Source of the DNA: Pigoraptor chileana
Taxonomy: Eukaryota > Opisthokonta > Filasterea
Direction: 5' to 3'
DNA length: 26,414 bases
Assembly (NCBI GenBank): GCA_943704495.1
Contig: CALSCR010003341.1
Span: 1 to 26,414 of the forward strand
Shown here: in pieces, positions 1-9,266 of the stretch
Position numbering within the stretch: position 1 is the stretch's first letter
Layout of the letters: each line of letters opens with the position of its first letter
Notes under the pieces: generated by a model
Database searches by the model: none
What the model was told of the DNA's origin: nothing
What the model saw: only the letters and a program-made list of their open reading frames with translations
Translations under genes and position numbers: made by a program

Positions 1-74
<74 letters not shown>
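1..74. repeat. (CA)n microsatellite
   Basis: An uninterrupted CA dinucleotide run opens the window and probably continues beyond it. It ends at about position 74. On the minus strand it reads as (TG)n and would lie inside an intron of the RsfS-like gene, whose exon seems to end at 151. TG-rich introns are common in this window, so this placement is plausible but inferred. Confidence 0.97.
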
Positions 75-77
<3 letters not shown>

Positions 78-150
78 GACAGCATGAGAGTAAATACACG
101 GAATAGCCTAATATGTATCACGTTGGAAAAATATGGCTTGGAGTACAAAC

Positions 151-876
151 CATCCTTCCGAAATCTTTCACGAGAGCCATTGTATGTCGTGCAGATTTAC
201 CGCTCGCAAAGATAAAGTAATCAGCGAGTATACTTTGATCATCGATCCTGACAACTCGAATCTTTTCCGCTTTTGCACGCAGCAAGTGCTCCACAACCTC
301 GCACACATCCCATGCGTTCTCGGGAAGATGATCAGCGAATTTCGTCCGGTTGGAATAAATGGCGAGTTTGTCTAGGTCTTCTATCTGACGAACGGTGGCA
401 AAGTCACGAACGGCGTCTTTCCGGAACGTTGCATCCTCAGCATCGATGGCTTCGTTAGACGTTACTGCTCCTCGTTTGGGGCCTGATTTGGGCACAATTC
501 CGGCCTCAGTCGAATCCTCGAATCGCGGCACTTCGTTTTCGCCTCCATTATCACTCCTCAGGCGCAACTGGTTTCGCAGAACGTACCGCTGGCCCGCAAA
601 CGCATCTTCACTGCCGGCGCCGCCCTCTATTTCCTCCTCCTCGTCCTCACCATCAGCGGTTGTGTCATTTGCTATCGCGCGAGGGGCCCTTTTTCCGCGC
701 GGAAAGAGAACAGCCGGTTGTGCGTGAAAAAAGCGTGAAATGCGTGGTGGTGAAGCCGTAATAGGGCGCAAAATTGTTGGATGTAAATGTACTCTTGAAA
801 GCATTCGCTGCCCCGCACCAATCGGGTGCATTTGACGCCACGCTTGGCGCGCAAGACCACCGAAGAAGAGCGACAT
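151..876 (-). CDS. MALSU1: Mitochondrial ribosome-silencing factor, RsfS/Iojap/MALSU1 family (5' part only)
   Basis: This is a 242-codon first exon on the minus strand, starting at the ATG at 876. Residues 1 to about 55 are rich in Arg, Ser and hydrophobics with no acidic residue, as in a mitochondrial presequence. Residues about 60-180 are low complexity, with an acidic run (DGEDEEEEIE). From about residue 187 the protein matches the first half of the RsfS domain: an alpha helix (VVEHLLRAKAEKIRVVRI), then DYFIFASGKSARHTMAL, the family's usual 'tDyfviasG.S.rH' block. The family binds uL14 on the large ribosomal subunit and blocks subunit joining; MALSU1 does this in mitochondria. The second half of the domain is missing. 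A donor-like GTTTGT follows codon 242, so the rest should lie on exons left of the window, beyond the CA repeat. The N-terminal extension is long for the family. The family call is firm; the exon end is inferred. Confidence 0.82.
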
Positions 877-1323
877 TGTAATTGCGAGTGGAATTTACTT
901 TCTATTTATAAGAAAACAACCCCAAATCCGCGATAGTCTTCATTGTAGACACTGATGTGAGTTTGTGTCGGTTCTTTCACACCAAGGGCCACTGAAATTA
1001 CATGACAGTGACGTCACGCATGTGGATCCAGCACAGGACTGCTGTACCCCTGTTGATCTGTCAGCTATTAAGCGTATTATATTTTTAATATTGACAAGTC
1101 GTCACGGTTTCGGACTGGAAACACACACACATTGTACACAGTTTTAATGATATATTGCACATGTCAATTGTTTGTTATGCTCGAATAGTGGTTGCCCATT
1201 TCTTCGGAGGGCAGGGTGGTGCGGAGGGGGACGGTGGCGGAGAGAAGAATATCACCAGAGTAGAATAATAGAGAACGGGGGGCAAATGGGCTCGGGTGCT
1301 ATTCGCAAGCAGCCAGGGATGCC
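877..1323. other. Intergenic stretch between two minus-strand genes
   Basis: No supported gene. It holds the promoter of the RsfS-like gene on its left side, including a perfect CRE palindrome at 1008-1017, and the 3' flank of the gene ending at 1324 on its right side. I see no canonical AATAAA for that upstream gene. Short ORFs here show no motif. Confidence 0.7.
1008..1017. promoter_or_regulatory. CRE/ATF-type palindrome GTGACGTCAC
   Basis: A perfect 10-base palindrome containing TGACGTCA, the binding word of CREB/ATF bZIP factors. It lies about 130 bases upstream of the RsfS-like start codon, a usual distance for a proximal promoter element. The binding role is inferred from the motif only. 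Confidence 0.4.
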
Positions 1324-2761
1324 TCAATGAGAGCCAACATTTGCGAGAACGTCCTCATTGAGGAACTTTAGGTACTCGTCGTCATTATTAGAGTCTCCGT
1401 CCGTCATTTCGGCATCAGCGTCGCTCGACATCTTCTCCTGTGCCAGCGGCAGACCCCCGCTGCTGGGTGACGCCACGTCGTCCGATTCCGAAATCTCATC
1501 GAGATCCGTGAAGTCGTTCTGCTCTACCGTCCCGAAGTCCGTGGAATCACTGTCTGCTTGCGCTTGACCACTTGGCCCTGCACCTTCGTCTCCATATGAT
1601 GGCACCCTTGCACAAGCCCTAATAAAAAAACAAGAAATGGGCAAAGCTTAGTCGCACGTCAGATTTGTACTTTTCCTTCCAACTAACACGCACAGTGCGA
1701 GTCCGAAAACCTGACCCACGTAAATTCGCTAAGGAGCGCCCGACCAATGTTGGCGTTGGCATCGCTGTCGCTGTCGCTGTCGCTGTCACTGGAGCTTCCA
1801 GTAGCGATGCCGGTGCGCGCCTGTCCGACTCCCTTTCCTCCCCTCCGTTTCTTGATTGGTGTGTGAATGCGCGGCGATGCCTTGCGGCAACGTGGCGACT
1901 GTGTGGCGTGCCGCCGTTGGGAATTGCGAGGACGTCGGCTCACTGTTGAACGGAAGACGAAGAAGGGATGAATGTTCAAGCGTGCTATTTTCAAATCTTA
2001 CAGAAAGTTCCAGTGATCAGACACAAACGGCCTGTGGGTTCAGATGTAAAGACTTGCACAGAGTGCGGTAGAGCTCGGTTGACTTACTATATTTCTTGAA
2101 AACGTTGAGGAAGCGACGAGCGATTTTATCCTTCATCAAGTTGATGGACCGTGACCTTTTCCCCTTGGGCTTGTCCAAAGCGGACTCGTACTCCTTGCCA
2201 TCGGCTGCTTCTTTCACGCCACTACTAATGCGCGACTTAACTTTTGGGGGAAACGCCGCAAGGGAGGAAAGGAACAAAATGCAGAATAAGCACACGAGGT
2301 GGAAGGTGACTGTGGAAAATGCATTCAGCAGACAAACAAAAGTACTGCGGGTGAAAACCACACATAAATATCTGAAATCACACATAAGTATCAGCACTCA
2401 CTTATCGGCAGCCACAGAGGTCCCTCCTTGACTGATTTGGACACCGACGAGGCTGCCTCGGCAACACGGTCAGTGTTTTCCTCGACGGTCAGTCCTGCCC
2501 AAGACCCCTCCACGACACCCACCATGTATTTGACTTGTTCAACAGACGAATCGCCCTCCACCTCCCATTGCGCGAGGATCTGAAGACGTCCCATTTCAGA
2601 CTTGAGAAAGGCCACTTGAAAGCTGAAGGAATAAAACGGAAGGCGACGACAACATAAAAACATTACTTCCAATCTCTTCTCGTTTTCTGGCAGTATTCCT
2701 TTAGCGTTCCTCCTGCATCACGACAGTGGTTGTCGCTGTGACAGTCGGCCTTGAGTGCCAT
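1324..2761 (-). CDS. Unrecognised nuclear-type protein, 336 aa, five exons
   Basis: Minus-strand exons in reading order: 2761-2667, 2622-2402, 2240-2029, 1898-1711, 1618-1324. Phases close, giving 336 residues. Donors include GTAATG and GTGAGT; acceptors include TTCAG. The junction between exons 3 and 4 is the least certain: the stronger-looking acceptor at about 1946 would bring in a stop, so I used the next in-phase one (CACACAG). The N-terminal 105 residues look folded (mixed hydrophobic, Cys/His near the start, AFLKSEMGRLQILAQWEVEG). The middle is basic and helical (KDKIARRFLNVFKKYSKS), then a KKRR stretch that could be a nuclear signal, a Ser-Asp repeat (SDSDSDSDSD) and a long acidic tail ending DEYLKFLNEDVLANVGSH. 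I do not recognise a family. Two E2F-like sites lie 10 and 70 bases upstream of the ATG, hinting at S-phase expression, but this is inference. Confidence 0.62.
1762..1793 (-). repeat. Coding trinucleotide/hexanucleotide repeat (Ser-Asp)
   Basis: Tandem GCTGTC units on the plus strand encode alternating Ser-Asp on the minus strand inside the unrecognised acidic protein. It is in frame with the exon and probably varies in length between strains. Confidence 0.7.
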
Positions 2762-2770
2762 AGTGTGTGC

Positions 2771-2779
2771 TTTCCCGCG
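2771..2779. promoter_or_regulatory. E2F-like site TTTCCCGCG
   Basis: Matches the E2F/DP consensus TTTSSCGC. It lies 10 bases upstream of the ATG of the unrecognised acidic protein (minus strand), so in its 5' leader or core promoter. A second copy follows at 2831. Confidence 0.4.
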
Positions 2780-2830
2780 TGTATCACAACACTGTTTTTC
2801 TTTGTTATTTTTGTTGGTTTCGCGCGATTA

Positions 2831-2844
2831 TTTTCCCGCGAAAT
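2831..2844. promoter_or_regulatory. E2F-like site TTTTCCCGCGAAAT
   Basis: Contains TTTCCCGC. The same 14-base word occurs exactly at 4533-4546, in front of the next gene. It lies 70 bases upstream of the minus-strand ATG at 2761. A CCAAT box sits nearby at about 2881. Function is inferred from the consensus and its recurrence. Confidence 0.45.
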
Positions 2845-4021
2845 TGTATTGCCAATGTATTGATTTTTTCATCAAATCGGCCAATAAAAAATTATTTTTC
2901 TGAGCTTCATTCAGCGCAGGTTACGGTTTTGATGTATTTACGAGATCTCGTTAAATTAAGGTGGGTGGGTCAGTAATCTGACTGGAGTCCAAATTTTGTG
3001 CAAAAATGGGCTTTCGTGTCAATTCGACTTCCCAGGCAACTCGAACACGCGGCCTCCCTGTACGTCGCGCGGCTCCCCGTCCGTTGGTCACCGTCCTTCT
3101 CCTTCTGTCGCTTGCGCTCCTTGCCGTCCGTCGTTGCCGTCCGCCGGTCGTCGCTGGCTCTGCTTGCGTGCTCTCCTTGCCGTCGTCCAACCAGTCCGAC
3201 TAGTCGGCAAGTCAGAGTTTACTCGGGATTATCCTCGCTTAGCGCCAGGCTGCCTTGTCACAACACCAAGGGAGCAGCACCCTTGACTACACTGAAGATT
3301 GCACACAAAAAAAAAACAAAGCAAACTACTGATATTTTGATGGCATTCCTTCTTTGTGTTCCTTTTGTTATATCCTCTCAGTTGAGTAAAGAAAGCTAAA
3401 GCTTGTCGCTTCAATAAGATTACCAGGAGGGCAAAAGTGAATCCTCATTCACTCACGATTTCCATCACTCACTTATCATGGTATTACTTTGTTTCAAAAT
3501 TCTGCTTGCAGACAGCGTTTGTGTAACCATATGAACACTACCAGATTGCATTCAAAATGAATAGTCGTTAGAGTGCTTGATCGGAACAGAACGCGTGTTT
3601 TTATTTAGAGCATCAAAAGTACCTGATTATACGAAAAGGTTCTCTTAGTCACACAACTAGCACTTCGAATGCACTTCATAAACAGACCGAATCAGGGATA
3701 CTGCCGTACCCTGGACCGAATGCAATTATCAGGAATGTGGGGCTCACTTGCACAAACAGATTTCATAAAGTGTCCCTGAATTGCGTAGTTGTCAAGGATG
3801 TGTTTGCGCATTATACTTTTTTGGGGCTATACTTTTGGGGCAATATTTTTTCCTAAAATCACTCGCGCTTTTTCAAAAAAAAAAAACATTCATTTTTATT
3901 CTCAAGATGAATAAATAAATCATATTCTTGTTTGAATTTCTTGAACAAAAATAAAAGAAATGAGATTTGAAAATAATCAGATTCTCCGTTTGTTTTTTGG
4001 TAAGCGGAGGTCACGTGCATA

Positions 4022-4252
4022 ATGAGCCGGAATTATCCGGAGTTAAATTCGGGTGCGGATAAAAACGACCGAGTCGCTTGCGGATACGACCAACGTCGCA
4101 TTGTCATCCGTGTCGAAGATGACGATGGCACTACGACAGAGGAACACCGGCGCGGCGGTGGCACTGAGACGAGACGGACGCGGCGGGACACAGCAGCGAC
4201 ACGAGCAGCGGATGCCACGGCGGCTGCGGAAGGCTTCCCTCGAATGGCCTAA
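4022..4252 (+). CDS. Doubtful small ORF, 76 codons, charged
   Basis: An ATG-to-TAA ORF of 76 codons inside an otherwise AT-rich intergenic stretch, with clearly higher GC than its flanks. The product would be charged (VIRVEDDDGTTTEEHRRGGG) and Ala/Thr/Arg-rich at the end, with no recognised domain. A CACGTG word sits 5 bases upstream. The minus strand is also open across the same island, so the GC island itself may explain the ORF. It could be a small gene, an exon of an unseen transcript, or chance. Confidence 0.22.
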   Translation: MSRNYPELNSGADKNDRVACGYDQRRIVIRVEDDDGTTTEEHRRGGGTETRRTRRDTAATRAADATAAAEGFPRMA

Positions 4253-4532
4253 CAAAGGCATCAAATCCATCATGTTGTACTAATAAGGCATTTATTATTT
4301 CATCAGAACCTATTAATAGACCCGTGATTTCTTGTCTGCGGCTTTGGCATACACAAAGTATGGAAATGCTAGAGGCAAAAACAATTATTATTCTTTTTAT
4401 CATTTTTAATTTTTTATGGTTACTGAAAAAGCCACGTGTGTGTTTTTTTCCTCTTCTGTCAATAGACAACCATGGATACGCACGCCCACCTTCGCTACCG
4501 ACACTCTCATGCGTTGGCGGGAAGGAGGGACG

Positions 4533-4546
4533 TTTTCCCGCGAAAT
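4533..4546. promoter_or_regulatory. E2F-like site TTTTCCCGCGAAAT
   Basis: Second exact copy of the 14-base word seen at 2831-2844. It lies about 207-220 bases upstream of the ATG at 4753. A near-match in the opposite orientation, GGCGGGAA, lies 11 bases to its left. The pairing in front of two unrecognised genes suggests common cell-cycle control; this is inference. Confidence 0.45.
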
Positions 4547-4752
4547 CTTCAGGAGATGCATCTGTGGTCTTTGTTTTGCTTTGTTTGCATTATCTCCCTT
4601 TCACAGTGTTCATTTTTATGATAATGAAATTGAAAGATATTAATGTCACCCAATTCTAGAAACAACATAGCGAAAGTCGCTGCTTAGCACTTTAATAACA
4701 ATTCTGAATAGATAATTAAGGTTTTACCAGACCGACCTCTACCAACAAGAAG

Positions 4753-5614
4753 ATGGCGAAGTATGTGCCTGCTTATTTTATTTGATTTGTTCAACATGTG
4801 AATTTGCGTTTTTGAAGTATCGGACTTCTGGCTGATGGATGTTCTTGCTTTCATTGTATTTCAGGAGTGCGACACCCCACAAGAAGGCAGGCGCCCCCAG
4901 TGCTACGAAACGCGGCAATGGCCGCGTGACTAAGCCGACAACAGCCACTGCTGCTCGTACTAGCCATGCACCTGCCAACAACACGAAGACCAAATATGAA
5001 GGCATCCCTCTTGTGGATCTTACTAACATGGCTGCGCGCCTTGTCGAGCGTTGTCTGTTCAATTGCCGTGGCGATCAAGATGCCATCATTAGGATAAGTG
5101 GGTCTTGAACACTGAGCATGTTGCACTCACTACGCCACTTAGGACTTTCAAGCGTATGCATGCGTGCAAGAGTGCTTTATGTTCGTTTAGCTCTTCGGCT
5201 TTTGAACGTCGTGACTGTGTCTCCTACTAACCAACTACTATCTTTGTATACTTGTCTCAATCGTAGTGGTCCGCCGCCATGTTGCACCCCACTGCAAACC
5301 CGGAATGGAGGAGGAGTCGCTTGTTAAAAAAGTGTTGAAAGCAATTCAGAGAAACACAAGTGAGTGTCTAATTTGCATTTGCAATAATTTAATTTTTTTT
5401 GTTGACCAGTCTTCGAGGCTCCAGGCCCTGAAAACTAATTCCCGTGTGCCCTGCCCTGTCATGTCTTATTTTCCGCGCAGAAAATTACAAGGCTGCGCTG
5501 CAAACGTTTGACATCAAGTATGACAAAGGCCAGCAATATGACATTCACGGCATGGCAGCTGAATTGGAATTTCCCTTGACTCTACTGACATGGGACGACT
5601 GCGACGGTCTCTAA
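4753..5614 (+). CDS. Unrecognised small basic protein, 155 aa, four exons
   Basis: Exons 4753-4760, 4865-5097, 5267-5359, 5481-5614; phases close to 155 residues. The first coding exon is only 8 bases (ATGGCGAA) before a GTATGT donor. Residues 1-45 are basic and disordered, with Lys, Arg, Ala and Thr, as in a DNA- or RNA-contacting tail. From about residue 48 a likely folded part begins (GIPLVDLTNMAARLVERCL), continues through a basic stretch (MVRRHVAPHCKPGMEEES) and a helix (LVKKVLKAIQRN), and ends in an acidic tail (LLTWDDCDGL). I do not recognise a family. The upstream E2F-like pair and the basic tail are compatible with a chromatin or replication role, but nothing in the sequence proves it. 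The intron 2 donor (GTGGGT) is less certain than the others. Confidence 0.66.
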
Positions 5615-6068
5615 ACTGGTGCCACCAGTCCCGGCCACAATTTCGGCTATTTTTTCTGTCGTCTGCTTTTTGTCCCGAATGTTCTCTTCTCTATTTGTAC
5701 CGCAGGCCGTGTGAGTCGTCATGTATGATCCATGCATTTTTTTCCCCCGACTTTATTTCTTGTTTGGCTTTGTTAAATGGATAAATCATTGCATGCGCCG
5801 TCCTAAGACATGTCACTGGAGTGCTCGGCAAATTCAAAGCGAGATCTCGGAAATAGTTTGGGCGGCATCAACTTTTCAATTTGAAACATTTGCCGCCGCT
5901 GTCAGAGTCATCGACACATGGCTGCACAGTTGTGCTCAAACACATCTGCTTGAAAGCGAGTTTTCCTCTCGGCCCCGCATTATGTTATTAACTTCCTCTG
6001 TATATAGCTTGAATCAAAGTCTGTAAGTGTAAAATTTGAAATACTCTCGAGGCAGCGGACTCGTAAAG
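5615..6068. other. Intergenic spacer between two plus-strand genes
   Basis: Holds the 3' flank of the small basic protein gene and the promoter of the RING gene. It is T-rich. I see no canonical AATAAA, no RNA gene and no convincing ORF. Confidence 0.6.
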
Positions 6069-8775
6069 ATGGCAGAGGGTTTGCGTCGTGCCGCAAGACT
6101 GAAGGGCAAGACAACAGTTAGATCGTTTCGTGCACCCTCCGATGCAAGCGCAGATGCATTGGTCTGCAGTGTTTGCTTAGAGAATATTGGTCCCGAGCGC
6201 GGTCGTCTTAATATGTGCGAGCACATCTTCCACGTTCCCTGCATCACTGAGTGGTCGAAGGTATGTCCAGTCTGTTGTCCCATTCTCAGTTCACCTACGA
6301 TAGGTTATACGCTCGTTATTCCTCCACTTTATAAGATCCACTGGAACGGGAAGCATAAATTTGTCCATCACTTGGTGTTGTGTCCACAGGTAACGAATTC
6401 GTGCCCACTCTGCAAGACTTACTTCCGCGTCATCATACATGAAAAGGTGGGTGCGATTACAATGTTTGTATTCAGTTGTGTCCGAATAACCAGAGCGACT
6501 GCAGGGGCTGAAATACAACCCTAATCTGCAGCTGGATGAGGATGGCCAGTATATGGAATTTCACAAGACCCGCTTGATGGATGATCGTCGCCAGCGTGTT
6601 TGGTACGATGACGAGGACGAGGCAAATCTTGTCGACATGGCGTGGGCAGAGGACGAAGAAGCACCAGCGCATTCGAATGTAAGCCATTTGACTGCAATTC
6701 AAAAGTTTCGGGTTATAGTGCAGCTATCGCCCATGATTTAGATTTGTTTTGATTTGCATTTCTCTGTTTTCCTTGTTTGTCATTTGCATGCAACTTTGTT
6801 AGCTTTAATGATTCTCCCCTGAACGACAGTTCCCTTCTTATTGCATGCTGCCGCAAAATCTTCAGATTGATGGTAGCGATAGTGAAGGAGAAAGCAGCGA
6901 CGACTACGATTATGAAGATCCCTTTATCAACGACGACGAGAATCTGGATGATGAGAACTTGCCTGGGTTGGTGTATTCACTTATCGTGCAACTTTTCAAA
7001 AATCCATTGTGAATGTATGACCACAATATTGGTGTCGTTGTGCGCGCTGTGTTCTTAGGTTGCCGTCTCAAATATTGCTTCTTTGTGTGCTTTTACTGTT
7101 GCCAATGCAGAGACGATTGGCGAGAACAGCTGCAACGAATGATGAGCAAGCCTGCAGATGGTCTGTTTGCCAATTTACATTCTGTCTCTAATAAGTCCGT
7201 TTTCGGGAACTTATCTCTTGTACCGCTGACAAGTGCGCTGTCCCCTCCACACACGCACAACTCGATGCTCAACTACACATGATTACCTCCTACACACGCA
7301 GCCGATCACAATGCTGAAGGGCTCCCTCGACAGACAGGCGGTCGCGGTCACCACAACCAGGGCAATCGACAGCAAGCTCATCAGCGCGGGCATGCTAACA
7401 ATAATGTAGGTGGGATGTTCGCGGACAGCGAGTATCAGGGGCGTGGAGTGGCGATCGCTAGGGCACCCCCCGTCAATCGCGCACCTTCATTGGCTGTCCA
7501 CGGTGCACACAGCGGACAAAATAGGGGCGGCACATCCATGCCGCGTGCAGCGGCTGGAGAGTGGATCGACATGGGCTTTAAACGGTACGCATGTGTGTTC
7601 TGTGTCAGTGAGAATGTGCGTTTTGTGCGTGTGTGTGTATGTGTGTTGATCAATGTCTATGGCTAGATTCAACGACCTCTGCCGCTCCTCAAATATATTG
7701 CATGCATGTATGCGTGTATGTGTCATGACGCATTGCTACTCTTGCAGACGTACTTGATTAGAGCTTCGGTTATTCGCATCTCAAACATCTTTGTCGTCTG
7801 TCTCCTCGCGTCACTTCTATTCCTTTGAGCAGGCCAAACTTGCAGTCACAGTCTCAGCCGCCGTCGCAGGAAGCGAAATACGGCGAGTCATCGCGGTTTT
7901 TCGGCAGCCAACAGGATCCGATTGAGCTGACTGAGACGACGCCGGTCTCTCAACGGACTGCTGCGCGGTCAAGGCACGGCAGCCAAGCATTGTCGTGTGA
8001 AGTGGTCGACCTCGTCACGCCCCCGCAGCCACACTATCAAGCACGCGATACAAATTTGTATGACGCCGATGCTGATGATGATGTGCTTGGTTGTGAAGGG
8101 GTGGTGTCACCGCTCGTCACTGCCTCGGCTCCAACAAGTGGAACTTTTGAGGTGAGACGGGTGTGTCAGCTGCTCGTTTTTGATCGCCACACGCAACATT
8201 TCAGTATTGAAAATCTCGATCTGTCGCCGTCCCCCTCGCATTTTAACACTTTCATGAACGCGCACAGCCTGTGTATCCCCGTCGGCGTCGGCTCGTTTTG
8301 GAGACTGCCCGCCGGTTAACAAGACCGTTTGTCGATGTCGGCGCCATGGATGAGGCACTCTACGACGACGTGACAAAGATTGCCACCGACAGGGTAGGTA
8401 TTGTCTGTTCGCCAGTTTCCCATTGCTATGCCCGCGTTCCAGCGCCAGTGTGTCACTTTACTTCTGTGGGAACGTCGCTGATGAATATTTCATCAGCGAC
8501 ATTACGTCGCTGATGAAATATCTTACCATGAACAACCGCCTTTGTTACGACTGTGAATAATGACCACTCATTCCGATTTGCATTTCAACTATGCGACCCA
8601 CAACGTCATGATGTCATGGTAGTACATGCGGATTAAAGACGCGCCCTTTCCGACGGACGCATCCGGGACTGAGAATGCGGCGGCGTTTGAGGAGCAGCTG
8701 ATGGATGTCATCACGAAAGCATATGGGGACCACAGCCTTGCACTTACGCTGGAGAGGAGCTCGCAGTGCTTGTAG
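6069..8775 (+). CDS. RING-H2 finger protein, probable E3 ubiquitin ligase (PHRF1/SCAF11-like RING), nine exons
   Basis: Exons 6069-6260, 6390-6446, 6505-6678, 6866-6966, 7111-7160, 7302-7584, 7833-8151, 8268-8393, 8623-8775; phases close to 484 residues. A RING-H2 finger fills residues 33-72: Cys33, Cys36, Cys50, His52, His55, Cys58, Cys69, Cys72. The intron after codon 64 splits it. The end of the RING (CITEWSK then NSCPLCKTYF) resembles the RING of the PHRF1/SCAF11 group, known from memory as 'ivEWsk..nsCPvdr..F'. No PHD finger is present. After the RING come a segment with Lys/His-rich basics, a strongly acidic Asp/Glu/Ser region (exons 3-4), Gly/Gln/His-rich low complexity (exon 6), Gln/Ser/Thr-rich exon 7 with an Asp run, and a short C-terminal part with helices (YDDVTKIATDR; FEEQLMDVITKAYGDHSLAL) that looks folded. 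RING-H2 domains bind E2 enzymes; the substrate is unknown. A role near RNA polymerase II, as for PHRF1/SCAF proteins, is only a guess. Confidence 0.86.
8472..8517. repeat. Intronic hairpin with a third repeat arm
   Basis: Within intron 8 of the RING gene, GTCGCTGATGA (8474-8484) faces its exact reverse complement TCATCAGCGAC (8490-8500) across a 5-base loop. GTCGCTGATGA then recurs directly at 8506-8516. The direct copy extends to 14 bases (ACGTCGCTGATGAA, at 8472 and 8504). The two direct copies could compete for pairing with the middle arm. No function can be assigned. Confidence 0.85.
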
Positions 8776-9266
8776 ACGCTTACCGTTGTCTGTATATATC
8801 CGTGCGTGTGGTACTACGTCTGCTCTGTTGTCTTGTGGCGGTGTGTCGATTAGATGTTGTCCCGTCGCTCTTCAAATGATTACCATTCATTCTCGTTTTG
8901 TTTTACTGTGAGCTGTGCCATTGAGTGCTGCACTGCCAGATTCTTTGTCGAAAATGCCTCAAATCTGAGAAATAGCCGTCACGCTCAGTTAGTCAAAGTT
9001 GCCGAGTTCTCGCAAGGAATAATGTGGCTCGGCTCGTGTGTTGACCTGAGGTCTCGGCTCTGGGTGTTGACGGTAACGTGTTCCAAAGTCTGGCAAACTC
9101 TGATAGTATGAGGACAACGATAACATGGAGTTGTGAACAGACAAGTTTGTTCTGGTAAACTAAGAATCACGCACAAGAACGAGTCGTGCTTGAGAGTGTT
9201 TTATTGGTGAGCGACTTCATATTATTCTGCAGCCCGATCGACGCGTTCCTTTTATTTTTATCGAAA
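8776..9266. other. Intergenic spacer before the CapA gene
   Basis: Contains the 3' flank of the RING gene and the CapA promoter. There is an imperfect direct repeat of about 18 bases (9028-9045 and 9053-9071, CTCGGCTC...TGTTGAC). No ORF with a recognisable product and no canonical polyadenylation signal was seen. Confidence 0.6.

Larger units (their letters stand above)
2762..4752. other. Long intergenic region with divergent promoters
   Basis: About 2 kb between two genes transcribed away from each other. It contains E2F-like words near both ends (2771, 2831 and 4533), a GC-rich pyrimidine-biased patch at about 3040-3250 with repeated CCGTC words, an AT-rich core at about 3300-4000 with two poly-A runs (near 3307 and 3877), two isolated CACGTG boxes (4012, 4433), and one doubtful 76-codon ORF at 4022-4252. 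No transposon ends, LTRs or RNA gene were recognised. Confidence 0.6.

Noticed and set aside
692-705. Perfect palindrome TTTCCGCGCGGAAA
   Set aside because: It lies in the coding sequence of the RsfS-like gene (FPRGK) and is best explained by chance.
2996-3399. Overlapping ORFs in the GC-rich patch, including one with a leucine-rich hydrophobic run
   Set aside because: Three frames and the opposite strand are all open over a low-complexity CCGTC-rich patch. No frame shows a motif, splice logic or consistent codon pattern.
7435-7726. Minus-strand ORFs rich in His/Thr
   Set aside because: Antisense reading of a TG-rich intron and exon 6 of the RING gene.
8472-8622. Intronic box C/D snoRNA (TGATGA words)
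   Set aside because: The C-box-like word has C instead of a purine at the first position, and no CTGA D box lies at a proper distance before the acceptor.
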